DNA of 64,000 bases from Parachlorella kessleri (lineage: Eukaryota; Chlorophyta; Trebouxiophyceae; Chlorellales; Chlorellaceae), in assembly GCA_001598975.1 (NCBI GenBank), contig BBXU01001877.1, positions 1 through 64,000 of the forward strand, in the 5' to 3' direction. Made by a program: the position numbers and the translations under genes. The notes below the pieces were generated by a model. That model was not told the origin of the DNA, did not search any database, and saw only the letters and a program-made list of their open reading frames with translations. Positions 11,501 to 23,358 of this stretch are shown here, in pieces (the first letter of the stretch is position 1; every line of letters begins with the position of its first letter).

Positions 11501-14472
11501 TGGGTTCGTGCATCCAAAACACACCAGCCTTCAAATGGCACATCTTGTGCATGTCACGCAAGTGGTGGAACGTCGCAGCTGCTATTCTTGTTGGAGTGGT
11601 GTGGCTCGCGCCATGTGTACACAGCCCTGACAGGTCATGGGCGCGCTGCAGAGTGAATGTTATGAGGTGGAGGCATGGGCATTTGTACCACTCTGGCTTA
11701 TTTTCGAGGAGGCCAAAGGGCCTTTTGGTGAGGGCGCCCCACAAGTTCAGTTTGCCTGCCAGCTCCTCGCGGCAGCCAAACAAGACAATCCACAGTGCTG
11801 TTGGAAGTCCTCTCTTCCTCACAATCCTTTTCTAGCTAGAGCACAGCCGTCGTCTGTTCAGGCAGTGCCGTAGCAGATGGCCATTTGCATTTGATTGGGG
11901 TAGATGAGTCAGTCTGGCTGCGTCAATGCCACGGGTGGATGCTGCCTGCCCTGCGTCCCAGCACCTTGTTTGAATGGGTGGCCTTTGTGCTTGGCTGCAG
12001 CGTTACTGGGCTACATCCTTAGGAGTTATCGCGCTGCAGTCTTCCCATTCCTTCGGCAAAGCCTCCTCAGCTCAGTGTTCCTGCTGGCTGCTGCGGTGCT
12101 GGGCTTGGTGTGGGACCCAATATCCATCGTTGCGGTTCTTGTACAGTGCAGCTGGCCCACTGTGACTGCCTCTGCCACAGCCGGAGGTCGATGGTTCGAC
12201 GCAGCCGCTGCCAGCGCATTGGCTGGCATGTTTAGGGCGCTAAGCCAGGTTACGTTTTTCGGTCAAGGTAAGTGTTGAGGGTGCACCTCAAGTGAGTGTG
12301 ACATGCCTGGGGAGTTGTGGCCTGCAGTGCGTGACAGGGGAGCATGCAGTGCAGCCCTGATGCTCAAGCGCCAGGCACAGACAGCTTCCCTTGGCAGAAA
12401 TTGTATGATGTGACCTTTTAGGCCTTAAAGCATTGTGGCATGTCATGGCACCTGCCGGCTTGATGGGCTGCGTGTTGTACTGTAACACAGCTGGCTTGCG
12501 GTATGTCATGTGCGTCAGCTGAAGGGATTGCCTTAGAACCTGAGCTCACAGCTTCCCCTTGCCGTAGCCTTTCTAGCCTACTTCGTGGCAGCCTACCCAG
12601 AAAGGAAGCAGCAGCGACAGCAGCACCAGCAGCGGCGGCAACCCCGCCAAAGAACCTGCACTGCATCGCACGTGGACGATGGGTTCTTGCATTTGCTACG
12701 TAATGGTGCTTTCGGCAGAGCCACCACTGATGGCAAAGCTTGTACACGCCCAGCTAGGTCAGCGGGAGCTAGCAAGCCTGCCAAAGACAGCAAGGCAGCC
12801 CGGCAGCCAAGCACTTCAACCCATGCTCAGCAGCTAGACGACCTGCCATCACCAGCAGCAGCGGGAGCCCAGAGCGTCAGCATAGCAATGGAGCCAGAGA
12901 CGTCAGCCTCTCAGCAGGCTAAGAGGACTCAGGAATTCTATGCAGCGCTGCCTCCTGCAATCAACACCCCCGCACCAGACGGGCAAAGCAGGCAGAGGAG
13001 GCACAGCAGGCGTTCAGCGGGACCTCCACGCGACCCCAGCAGTAGCAGCGGCGGCGGTAGGACTCCCAACTCCCCCAATGTGGTCCGCCCACCAATGGTG
13101 GGAGGCTCCATTGTTGGTATTGCCCTTCCAGCACGTGTGTTGCCTGTTGGGGGTCCATTGACACGCAGAAGGTCTCCTGGGCAAGGCCCGAACACTCACC
13201 GCAAAGATAAGCGTCAGCTCCAGCGGCACCTCTTGGCCTATATGGACAGGAACGGCATCTCAGCGCAGGTTGCCATGCACCTCCTGGAATTCTTTGCCAG
13301 GAAAGAAGAGGGCAGCAGGTTCACACATGCGGCACAAGAGCCCGCACCGGCATCACTTGAGGTGACCAGCTAGCTATGTTCCAACACCTGTACATCTGTC
13401 AAGTCCTGAGGTAAGGATTGATGCCACCTTCTCTCGTGGATTTGGCACCGTACACGAGAGTCCGTGCTGCATGTGTATCCTTGGGTGAACAACAGCCAGA
13501 GAGACACGCAGCTGCCATTTTGAAGCGGAACCTGGACGCGGCTCAGCACTTCCTAGCTTTCCCCTCCGTCGCCGACATTAGTCGGCAGGTGGAACATATT
13601 CTGATATCAGTTGCAGTACTGAGTGCCAGGTTCGCCTTCGTCCACACTGCAGGAGGACAGTGCACGGGACCCCTCGCTGCCCTTGCCCAGGGCTTGGGTC
13701 CCTACACCTGACCAGAGGTCCCAGGCCGCATCAGTTGGTATCCAGCCTGCCGGTGAGCAAGCGCTGAGGCTTTGCCTTTTATGCCTCCTTTCCTGCTTGC
13801 TCCCTGACCTTAGGGAACTAGCGCATCCAGTAACCACGGCACCTTGAGCGGTCTCAAGCCAGTGGTTACGCATATGTGCATAAGCTGCCGCTTGTGGGGC
13901 TGACTGCTGTATGTCTTACCACGGTGAGGGTAGGAGCTGCTTCTCTAATTGTTCAGACTGCCTGCCTGTGTACTGCTGTAGGTAGCGTTGAGGATAGTGA
14001 ATGTCTGTACTGCACCGAGCGGCCACCCGCTGCCTGTAAGCCGACCTCAAGCTAGCTCTCCCTGTGCTCTCCGTTTCTCTTGGCAATGGCCTGCAGCACG
14101 GGGCTCTCGGTTTGTTCTCGCATCTAGCAGCCATATAAGCAGCAGTGGCTTGACATGGCTTATCTGCGATGCAAATGAGGACGGATGATGCATTGCAACT
14201 AAGCGTGTGGTGATGTCTATGCATTCCCGCCTTGGCCAATGCTGACCTGTCAGCATTAATAGATATGGGGTGCTGCCACACCTGCAGTGTGCATCCCCTG
14301 CGGCCACCTGGCGTTCTGTGAGCCCTGTGCCCAGCTGCTGTACCGGCGGGGGCGTACCGCCTGCGAGCTGTGCCGCATGGAGCTGGAGGGGTGGTGGGGA
14401 CCCACCATGGGAGAGCTGGCGGTGGGGCCGGCTGCCGCCAGTACGCCTGCCAGCGCACCTTCCACGGTTTGA
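8520..14472 (+). CDS. Multi-span membrane protein with C-terminal RING finger, copy 2
   Basis: Tandem paralogue of the gene at 974-7442, with the same architecture: hydrophobic spans, Q/R-rich linker, split C3HC4 RING (ECLYC, PCGH, CEPC, CELC). Model exons: 8520-8682, 8806-8880, 9037-9088, 9236-9323, 9497-9596, 9854-10008, 10164-10542, 10861-11036, 11652-11727, 12001-12267, 12568-13361, 13653-13752, 13982-14035, 14288-14472, about 887 residues. Most exon lengths equal those of copy 1 exactly (75, 52, 88, 155, 76, 267, 100, 54, 185 nt), which is strong evidence for the model. Two stops need attention. If exon 5 used the donor copied from copy 1 (after 9629), TGA at 9602-9604 would be in frame. 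If the linker exon ran as far as in copy 1, TAG at 13371-13373 would stop it. Upstream in-phase donors (after 9596 and 13361) avoid both. The gene may be functional with shifted donors, or a recent pseudogene. Confidence 0.65.
14288..14472 (+). other. RING finger second half, copy 2
   Basis: The same 185-nt terminal exon as in copy 1, nearly identical in protein sequence (for example CELCRMELEG against CELCRVELEG). It is the best conserved part of the two genes, which suggests selection on the RING domain. Confidence 0.85.
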
Positions 14473-15404
14473 CGGTGGGTAGGCAGCCTGCTAGGAAAAG
14501 GTCCTGCCAGGGCGGCGGCAGCAGCGGGTGTTGAGTCTAGCCCAGCCGGCAGCAGGTCCTGCCAGCAAGGCGGGAGCCGCGGGTGCAGGGACGGACACTG
14601 CCAGCAGCAGGTCCTGGCGTGGAGGCTGCCGTCGACCCTGCCACTGCAGTGTGTTGGGGCAGTCAGGGTGACACAGAGATGTATTGGAGGCCACGTGCAT
14701 CGGTTCAGGGTCCAGGGTGTGTTCATGAATAACAAGGGATGGCAGCAGCAGGTGAGCGAACAAACAGTTACCGAGTGGCGGCTGCAAACTGTCAGGGCTG
14801 GGTGCACAAGCACCAGCCCTGCAGACTAGTAACTTCTGTGGTCAAGTGCTTCACAGGTGGTCGGGCATGTCTATCCTGGCTGGTCGACTATACAGTGATA
14901 TAGGTAGAAGGCGTTGCGCAGGCAACAGCTGCACCTTTGTCCTAGCGCTTTCTGCAGATGGGCAGCATGCCCATAGTTGGGACTCGCGGAGCCTGCTTGG
15001 GTGGCTGGTAGCTAAGGAGTAAAGAAGACTTAGATCAGATACACTGGCAGCAACTCTCTTGCGTCCAGTCCTGGGGGAGCGAAAGCTACCACCGAAGCAC
15101 TCGGGGCACACAACCAAGTGCCTGCCACCAGAACACTTCATTTGGCAGAGCATACCTCATCCACGGAACTACATGCTACGTGATCTCAAATAAGAGTACA
15201 AAAGTTGCCTAAAGCTTCAGTTGTGAAGAGCAGCTGTATTCTACCCGTCAATATCACTCGGCTTGCCATTAGTTTTACAAAGAGTGAAACTGGCAGGAGA
15301 AGGATTCGTAGTTATGCTGCAAAGAAAAAGCACGGTGGCCCCAGTCCTCTAAGGTTGAAGCCATCCCATGGGTCAAGTCAAGTGCAAATGAAAACCCTAA
15401 AACC
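14473..15404. other. Convergent intergenic region, RING copy 2 / rhomboid
   Basis: Holds the 3' flanks of two convergent genes. The first 60 bases or so still match the tail of copy 1 and then diverge, so the duplication boundary lies here. No gene or RNA is recognised. Confidence 0.5.
15275..15279 (-). terminator. TGTAA poly(A) signal candidate, rhomboid gene
   Basis: TTACA on the + strand reads TGTAA on the gene strand, about 130 nt past the rhomboid stop codon. This is a plausible 3' end signal. Confidence 0.45.
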
Positions 15405-18217
15405 CTACCACGCAGCTGCACCCCCAGACTGCTGCCGCCGCCGAAGCAAGATGATGGCCACCGTGCCACCCCCAACCACTAGATGCCCCAGTAGATCCTT
15501 CCACCACCGCGTCCTGTGCCGCTGCAGGACCCCTGCCTGCAGCTGCATGGGTGGCCGGCGGCCCGTGGCACGCCGCCACAGCTGGGTCCCTGCACAACAC
15601 ACAACACACAGCTCAACCCTCACTCCCTGTTCGCACTACCTGCCACCATACTAACAACACAGCAGCCAGGGCTGTGGGCTGCAGTGGGCATGAGGGCCTT
15701 GTGGCATCGCTCTACTCCCGTACAGACCCAAGGTAGCTAAACCGCAGATACCCTCACCTGCTGCCGTCAACCAAGCTAAGCAGCACTTGTGCTGGTCAGT
15801 CGCTGTGTATCTAGACTCAAGGCGAACCAGTGCACAGGGCACCGGAGCAGGCAACCCCAATGACATGAGCAAATGCCAACAGATTCCCCTTCCTAATCCT
15901 GCCTGCTTTTGACGCAGCTGGCACCTGCCAGACTGCTGTCTGACCCCTTCCTGTCATGTGCATTTCCATCCTAAATGCCAACAGAGCCAGGCGTCCAGGA
16001 TACCCACCACCTCGAAGAGCGACTCACAAGCTTGTGGCACGTAGATGGTGAGCAGCCCTGCCGCGATGCCGCTGACGTGGCCCGCCAGGCTGGCACCGGG
16101 CACCAGCCAGTGGGTCACGCCCAGGCTGAGCCAGCAGCGGTAGCGGCCGTGGGTGTAGGGGAACTCCTCATCAACATAGGGACCCCGCTCGGCCTCCCTT
16201 AGGTACCCCACCAGGGCCTGCAAGCCCAGCGGCAGCATAACCGTCAGCATGCCTCATGCTGTCTTGGACATGAGGGGTAAGACAAGCATGCAACTTACCC
16301 CTATCACCAGCTGGCCAGCTCAGGGGCAGGGCGTGCGATGGCCAGAGTTTGGCAGGAAGGGGTGGCAGGAAAGCAAGCATGGTTGGAGGTGTCTGCAGCA
16401 TTCTCAGCTGGCTGACCAAATGACCGTCGACCTGCTGTAGGGTGTGCTATGAAGCATCGGCTGGCTCCCCCCGTCAGCACAGCGCAGCACTGCACTGCAC
16501 AGCAGGCAGCCTGCCTGCCCTGCCCTGCCCAGCGCACCTGTAGGCCAAAGACGACTGCAGACGAGCCGATGGCGTAGCCATGGTAATAAGGAACCACAAC
16601 GGAGGCTGCACTGGATAGCTTGGTGGCGCCCCAGCACCCAGCAACTGCAGCGGTGGAAGGAGAGCAGGAACAAGCGTCTACCCGCATTACTCAGGTGGCA
16701 AGTGAGCACCTGCCCGGGTTATTTTTGGTAGTCCAGCAGCGGACCGCCACCTAACGACCCTCCCATCAGTGACCACAAACACAACCGGCAAGTGGCTTCG
16801 CTTGGAGCCCTCATACGTCGGGCGGGGGGCACATCTGGTGAATGTTGCACCCTCGTCCACTGATAATGGACCACTGCGCCAGGCCCCGGCTTCTGTGAAC
16901 GGCATGCATGTGTCATGTAGGCTTGATATGTACTTACTGTAGATACTTTGTGACAACGCCCCGATAGCAGCTATCGTGCCCAGCATGGCCGAAGACCCTA
17001 TCCTCCGCTCAAGCTCACTCCCCTCCGCTATGAAGCCCTGCAACAGAAACTGGGCACGATTCACCAGCGCCCCTACCAGCTCTGTGAGCATTACTAGTAG
17101 GGAGCTACCGCGAGGCCGCGAGTGACTGTCCCTGCTAGCCGAATGCCAAGCCTGTGAGGCCCTCTGGGATGCACCTAGTCCATCCCCGGGCTGTGCCAAG
17201 CGAGGGTGCGGCTGTGTGTCTGATGTTGCTGGGCTGGCTCGCACCTGGGCAGGGCCAAAACGACAACTTCCCGGCTGTGCCCACCCGCTTATCTGACACG
17301 GCAGCAGACCCACACCCACAGCTCGTCCCCCAGCCCGGCTCACCGCGAGGTTGGTCGCCAGGTGGGGCAGGTTGGCGTGCAGTACGGGTGAGGAGACCAG
17401 GCGGTACGCCTCCCCAAACTGGACGACCCTCCGTGCGTTCAGCCCCACCTCCAGCAGCCGGTACCCCGATGGGTTGAAGTGCAGCAGGGCCTGTAGGCCG
17501 ACCAAGCCTGCATGAAGGCACTTCACATTGAAGCACGGTGTTTGGGAGTCCCATGAGAGATATGACGGGCGGGACGGCATAAGCGGACAGCAGCGGCCAC
17601 CCTTGACTGCCATCTGGTGCCAAGGAAGGCAGCACACTGTACGTGTGAAGAGCGGATGCCCCCATCGTCTGGATATATCTCTCAGCCCAGCCCGCTCAGC
17701 CCAGCAAGTCCATCTCGGTCCCTCATGATGAGCAAGCCAGCGCACTGACCATCCAGGCCATTGCCGCAGGCATACTCTACAAATTATGACTCACCCAAGG
17801 TGACTGGTTGAATGCCATGGCTGGTGTAAGAGGTGTAGCCCTGGTAGGCACAAAGCGCCAGGAAACCGTCTGTGGCCAGGTCCTGGCCTGGCCTGTACGG
17901 CACAGGGATGATGGGCCCATACCTGCACAGTTATAGCGCACTAAGGGAGAGTGGTGTGCACTGTGAAAGTCCTTGCGAGGCCTGGCACTGGTTCGGCAAA
18001 GTCATGCACTATGCATAATGCTTGGTTTTCCTTGTGGAAGCAGTGACCTCCCCTGTAGCACCCCACTATCAGGGTACCTTAGGTCGGACCAGATGGGCCG
18101 CAGCTTGTCAGGCCTAACTAGCCTGGCAACCTCGTTGCTGGCTCCCTGCACAGCGGTCACGGCTGCTCTGCCAAGCTGGGGTACCAGCTCTGCAATGTCA
18201 CCCAGTACTGAAGACAT
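15405..18217 (-). CDS. Rhomboid-family intramembrane serine protease (RHBDD1/RBL14-like)
   Basis: Intramembrane protease of 337 residues that cleaves membrane proteins within or near their transmembrane segment. Seven exons: 18217-18078, 17922-17795, 17507-17344, 17037-16938, 16644-16538, 16217-16028, 15589-15405. All phases join and the total is 1,014 nt. The catalytic pair is visible: the GxSx motif GSSAVVFGL (Ser about 206) and GHVSG (His about 260). The segment around RLVSSPVLHANLPHLATNL matches the conserved region between TM1 and TM2. The stretch from CWLSLGVTHWLVPGASLAGH resembles the human RHBDD1 equivalent, a better match than PARL or GlpG types. The C-terminal exon adds one more hydrophobic segment, then an RRRQQ-rich end; I see no RanBP2 zinc finger. 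ER or secretory-pathway location is inferred from RHBDD1. It is divergent from the methyltransferase gene. Confidence 0.9.
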
Positions 18218-18789
18218 CCTCGTTGGGCTCCCCCAGAATGTTCAGATGTGGACCCCGATAATGTGAGCTTGAAACCCTAAGCGCAAAGCGCAGACACACG
18301 ATTCGAGGCTGATGCTCCAGGAGTCTGGGAGTCTTGTGCACGGAAAGGTGACAGCGCCACCAAGGTTAGTCAACCCTACTAAGACTACGTGCCTATCCAA
18401 CTTTACCCTCGAAGACATGCAGTCGGTGACGTTCTGAAAACGACCGCAAGTTGCAGCCAGGCGCCCATACATCTGAGTAGGCCCCCAGTTGCAGTGCTGA
18501 CACCTGTTGCCTTGCATCCATCCTTGGTACCAACCTGCATCATGCTGGCACTCCACCACAGGCCCTTCCCAGCCACTAAACAGGTATATATTCCAGTTCC
18601 TATCAAATATCCTTGTACGATGCAGAGGGTGTCCTCTCTGTGTTCTCTATGGTGCAAATACTCCCCCACAAGGAGGCTTGAGGGCAACCTTTCCTCCATC
18701 ACTGCCTCAGCAAGCTTGCCACTGTCGTGGCCGTCCCGGTGCAGGCTGGCTGCTACCGCAGGGTAGTGCGCTGCAGCGCCAGCCCAACG
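18218..18789. promoter_or_regulatory. Divergent promoter region, rhomboid / methyltransferase
   Basis: 572 bp separate the two start codons. A TATATA at 18585-18590 lies about 200 bp before the methyltransferase ATG. The methyltransferase frame is open upstream from 18682 without an ATG, so part of the interval may be 5' UTR or an unseen first exon. Confidence 0.4.
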
Positions 18790-21700
18790 ATGCCTGCTGG
18801 CCCCAGCAACACACTGCTCGTCCGAGCGGTGGAGCAGCTTTTCAGGTTCCCTCCCTTCTTCAATATGGCTGCTGCCAATGTGAGCACGTGGCCGTCCTCC
18901 TGCCTCAGCCCCTGCGGGGCATCGGAGGGATCTGCCTCAGCCTGCTCGACCCGCAGCTGCCCGCGCTGCGGAACCGAGCCTCGCTTGGAGGAGGGGTTCC
19001 GGTTGTCCAGGACCAGCGCGGGTGCTTAACAGCATATCTCGGTTCTCCGCATCATAGCTCCCTGGTAGCCACTGCTGTGACCTCAACGTAGGCGGACGGG
19101 GGTTGCTGAGGTGCCCACATGGGGAGGCTGTCTGCAACTGCACCCATGCACTGTCTGCTGGTGCAGGCTAGGAAGATGATCATTGACCGCGGCTCCAAGA
19201 TGGGGATGGATTTTGCAGGGGAGATAAAAGCACTTTATGAAGTGGACTGGCCCTCAGAGCTAAAGCAGGCAAGCTGAAGGAGTGGCAAGCTTCGCGGCCT
19301 GGTCATCCTCTGGCTGAGACTCTGGTCTTGTGCGCCTGCATATGTGCAGCCCACCCTGGAAGTTGAACGATATTTTGCAGGCCGCGGACGAGTCGAGTCG
19401 AATATGTTGAGTCCTATCCTGTTGCCGTGCACCCTGCCTTATATGAGCCCTGGCGGTGCCCCTACTGCAGCTAGTCTTGCCGTCCGTGAGAGGGTCTCTC
19501 CTGATTCTTTTGCCAGGTGGTGGATCCCTCCCTGGAGATTCCTGGATACTACCGCCAACCCTTCCATGCCTACAAGGATGGCAACCTGTGCTGGGAGGCG
19601 GCTGTGGAGATGACGGTGGCGGCAGTCAGCGTTCACAGCGTGGTCTACGACCCCAGCGGCAAGCGCCTTGACCCCAAGTGAGCAGGATCGACACCAGCAT
19701 TGAACATCGTTTTGGCCCGACCCCAAGTGAGCAGGGATGAAACCTGCACCAAGCGTCCTTTTAGGCTACTCTTTTGCACTGTGGCAAGTACCCTGTAAGA
19801 CAATCCAGGATACATGCACACCATGGCCCAAAACTGCAGCGGTTATGCGAGTGAAGTTAGGGTGATAGTTCTTATCAGGCTCAAGGCTGGGTTGCAGGGG
19901 AGACACCAACCTGCGCGACAACTACAGCTGGTGCATGCAGCAGCTACTGCAGGTGCGCGGTGATCCCACCGTATCTACGAGTGGCTTGTCCAGCACGCAC
20001 CTCTTGTAGTACATGCTGCTGCGGACGCCCGCAGAACACGTCGTAGTGTCCGGCTGACAAGCCTGGGGTGGGGCAAACAGAGGCAGCATGGTGGCAGCCA
20101 TGCCAGGCATGCTTGGCTGCCACAGGCAATGCCATGCTTACCGGAGCATTTCCTGGGACAAGCTTCCAGTCTGTACCCAACGCGCTGGGGCCAGGAAAGC
20201 TATAGTCCCAAGGGGCGTTGCGACCTCCCAGTCCCAGTGCACTTCATGGTTTTTGTTTGTAGATTTCTTTGCCAAACGCAATTCACCTATGGGTAGAGTG
20301 TGTAGCTGCTGTGCGCAGCGTCATTTGGTTGCTCGAGTGACTTAGCCAAAGGGCTGGTCCTGCTCCCTGCAGGAGTCGGGGGCGCGGCCAGTGAGCGACA
20401 TCCTGGATGTGGGCTGCGCCACTGGGCTGTCCAGCCTGGCGCTTCTTCGGGCATTCCCAGATGCACATGTGACGGGCGTGGACCTGTCGCCGTACATGCT
20501 GGCGGTGGGGCACCACTTGCAGCGCAAGCGGGAGGTGGGTTCTGTTGCAGGTCACAGACCGGGCAGGGTTCGAGTTGTTGTGTTTTGGTGGCATACATTG
20601 CAATATGCAAACCCAGGTAGCCTGGATGGAACCCGGGGCACTGCAAGGGGCCCTTACAGGGTTTTGATATGATGCAGAATATGTATGGGATAGCAGTGAC
20701 AATGGTAATGAAAATCTGAGAAGAGTGCCACCGATGGGGCGGGTTAGGCACAAGTCCTCCTTTACAAGCCCTGGGGCCTGGGCCCAGTATTGGCCAGGGA
20801 GCCTTTCTTTGGGGCACCCGCCGCCAAGGCCACAACGCTGTGAGAGACCCTGCATGGTGCATTGCCCCGGTCCGCCTCCTCACACCCTGCCAGGTGTGAA
20901 AAGGCCGGAAACACCGGCCGCCTCCCCAAAAACGAAAGGACCCCCCCTCGCCCTAGCCTGTGCAGAGGGAGTCTGGCGTGAAGGAGGCCCTCGCCTTCCG
21001 CCATGCCCCCGCCGAGGCCACCGGCCTGCCTGACGCCTGCCTAGACCTGGTCTCCATCTGCCTGGTGTGCCACGAGCTGCCGGAGGAGCCCACCAGGGCA
21101 ATCTTCAAGGAGGCCTTCAGGCTGCTGCGCCCCGGCGGCGCGCTGGCCATCATGGTGAGCCCGCTGGGCCTGCTGGGCCCGCTGGGCCCGCTACCTGGGC
21201 ATCACCAGCGCCGTGCATGCTGGGCGTGCTGGCTGCCCTGGTTTTCTGAACAGTGCTGTGCTGTGCTGTGCCTTCGCTGGCATACCCAGCATTCCTGTTT
21301 CGGGCCAGCGCTGCTCCTGCGGGCTATATTTTGCCTGTTTTGCAAACAGGAAGGGTTGGTGTGGTTGTGTTGGTGTGCCCAGCCACTTGCGAGTCAGAAT
21401 GAGAGCAAGTGACAGCAGGGCAGAGGGGATGCCTGCATTATTGGCATAAAGGCATGCGGTAGGAAAGGGAGCCAATATTTTGGGGCCGAGGAGCCTGCTT
21501 ACTGGTGGGTCTGAGGGCCACTGGTGCCTCTGCTGCCCCTGTGCCCTGCAGGAGATGAACCCTTCTAGCCCTGCTTTCCAGCGCATCTTCAGTAACCCCT
21601 TCCCATATGGTAGGCAGGCGCCATGGGCTACCATCCCCACACCCTTGCCTTGCCGGGGGCCCGGGTTGAGCTATTTAAGCACACGAAGTGCCTTGAACAG

Positions 21701-22097
21701 TTTTTGTGTGTAGTCTGAGCTGAGAGTGTTCCGGTACCTAAGCATGTTGGCATTTACTCTGTCATGAGACGCATGTCGCAGCAGTTATATATGGTGGGTG
21801 GGGTGCACCGTCATTGCCTATGCTACTGCTCAATTGCCACCAAAGCCCTTCGCCCAGATTTGTTTGACCCGTGCCCTGTGACCTCCCCATGTGTCCAGTG
21901 CCCTCCTTAGTCGATCCGCAACCTGTTGCCCTTCCACCCACCCCGCAGTCGCCTTCAAGTCCACGGAGCCTTACCTGCTGGATTACGTAACCCTGGACCT
22001 GCACGCGGCCATCAAGCAGCAGGGCTTCCAGGCGCCGCTGCAAATGGAGAACTCGCCCCGCCACCGCACCGTAGTGGCAGTCAAGCCCAGGACTTGA
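18790..22097 (+). CDS. SAM-dependent class I methyltransferase (plant/algal, probably plastid)
   Basis: Methyltransferase of at least 321 residues with a Methyltransf_11-type fold. Exons: 18790-18879, 19167-19268, 19517-19677, 19898-19952, 20373-20534, 20966-21154, 21552-21609, 21949-22097; all phases join. Motif I is ILDVGCATGLSSLALL (about residues 146-161), followed by the acidic strand end HVTGVDLSPYML. Motif III-like text is AFRLLRPGGALAIM. The domain is preceded by about 135 residues with a conserved-looking WEAAVEM/GDTNLRDNYSW stretch, as in a plant chloroplast methyltransferase group; the substrate is unknown. The intron after 19268 has a GC donor (CAG/GCAAGC). The true N-terminus is uncertain: the frame stays open upstream and reads CYRRVVRCSA just before the chosen Met, which looks like a transit peptide end, so an upstream exon could encode a plastid transit peptide. 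Confidence 0.88.
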
Positions 22098-22379
22098 TGC
22101 CGCCAGTGGGTGGGCAAGGCATGGGAATAACAGCCGTAGCTACTTGCTTGGGATGATACAGAATGCTAGCGGGGGCAGCGGCGGGGGGAAGGGTGGGGGT
22201 GGGGAGGAACATGCAAGCTGGTCGGCTGGGTGTGTCCACATGTGATGGTGAGCGGTGTTGCTGAACTGCGAATGAATACTTTGTTTTATGTTTGACACTT
22301 TCATATAAGGGAGGGTGCTCAATACCTCAACATGTTGGTACCTATTTGCTTGTGATGTACTACTTAACTCCGCTTTGCT

Positions 22380-22445
22380 ATTAGTATGGGTGGCAAGGAG
22401 TGGAAACAGGGAGTAGAGCTGGGCTGGTTTGGACTGGACTGGCAG
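22380..22445. repeat. Dispersed short repeat, copy a
   Basis: Contains GGTGGCAAGGAGTGG then AACAGGGAGTAGAGCTGGGC. It closely matches copy c at about 22751-22805, with related copies at about 22645-22700, 22918-22975 and 25558-25600. Possibly a fragment of a small mobile element; no terminal structure is evident. Confidence 0.6.
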
Positions 22446-22644
22446 GGCTGGATACAGAATGCAAAATGAGCCTGAGTCTTGCCTGAGGTCTGAGCCAGTA
22501 ATTCTCTCCCCAAGATAAGCTAAGGCCACTTTGCTATTGTGATCTTGTGTGACATGCTTGTCGGGCATGTGGTTGCCTGCCTCTACCTACATGATACATG
22601 CTTGGTGGCCTTACCCCAAGGCGGATGCCTTGCTGTTTCTAGAA

Positions 22645-22700
22645 GGGCAGATAGTGCGAACAGAGAGTGAGAGGCGAACTGTACTGAGAGGGCTGGATGC
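22645..22700. repeat. Dispersed short repeat, copy b (diverged)
   Basis: Contains GCAGATAGTGCGAACAGAGAG followed by an insertion relative to the other copies, then GAGGGCTGGATGC. It is the most rearranged member of the family. Confidence 0.45.
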
Positions 22701-22750
22701 TTTGCTGCTTCTTGCACCCTTTAATGGTCCAAATGCCTATTTAAAACAGT

Positions 22751-22805
22751 TTTATTAGCATGGGTGGCAGGTAGCGCAAACAGGGAGTAGAGCTGGGCTG
22801 GATGC
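22751..22805. repeat. Dispersed short repeat, copy c
   Basis: TATTAGCATGGGTGGCAGG followed by AACAGGGAGTAGAGCTGGGC. It matches copy a over about 50 bases with few differences. Confidence 0.6.
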
Positions 22806-22917
22806 GTGAGTTTTATGATGATTTATGATGAGTTTTATGACCATGTGCAAGTGAGAGCGGCGTGCACTGCACAACATAGCATAAGGCGATGCATCAACTA
22901 ACGCATGTCTGATTACT

Positions 22918-22975
22918 GAGGGTGGCAGGTAATGCGATCAGAGGGGAGGTACGGGTGCACTGGGCTGGTTAATAC
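22918..22975. repeat. Dispersed short repeat, copy d (diverged)
   Basis: GGGTGGCAGGTAATGCGATC, then a GGGGAGGTACGG stretch and ACTGGGCTGG. Same order of sub-motifs as copies a and c. Confidence 0.45.
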
Positions 22976-23038
22976 AGGTTTGTTGGGTGGGTGTAGCTTG
23001 TTTGACCTCTTTGAGCCATTCGAGACAGATTCATGTTA

Positions 23039-23043
23039 TTACA
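23039..23043 (-). terminator. TGTAA poly(A) signal candidate, psbR
   Basis: TTACA on the + strand (TGTAA on the gene strand), about 315 nt beyond the psbR stop codon. Long 3' UTRs of this size are common in green algae. Confidence 0.4.
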
Positions 23044-23358
23044 ACCTCCCCATCAGTGCCTGATACAAGCAACAGGATCTGTAGTACCAGCTCACAAGGA
23101 GCAGCAGTGTATCAGCTGGGGCAAGGTATTCTAGCCTCACAATAACACTGTGAGAAATGGGTACATGGCTGCGACGACGTCCTGAGATACCAAAACGAAA
23201 CGTTGGACAAGCGAAAGACGGCAAGTTTCCTCTTCTCGTGGCTGCTGCTGCTGCGGCTGCTGATCCTGCACTACGGGCCTCTCTACAACAAGCTACTAAA
23301 ACCAGGCGGCCCTGGTTGCCAGAGTGAAGGGCCCTGGGCAAGGTAGTCAGGGGTGGGT

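Larger units (their letters stand above)
22098..23358. other. Convergent intergenic region with dispersed repeats
   Basis: 3' flanks of the methyltransferase and psbR genes. No gene is seen. At least four related copies of a short sequence, described under the repeat entries, make up part of this interval. Confidence 0.55.

Noticed and set aside
15651..15950. Open frames between rhomboid exons 6 and 7
   Set aside because: Exons 6 and 7 join in phase (rem 1 to rem 2) without an added exon, and the frames show no rhomboid or zinc-finger motif.
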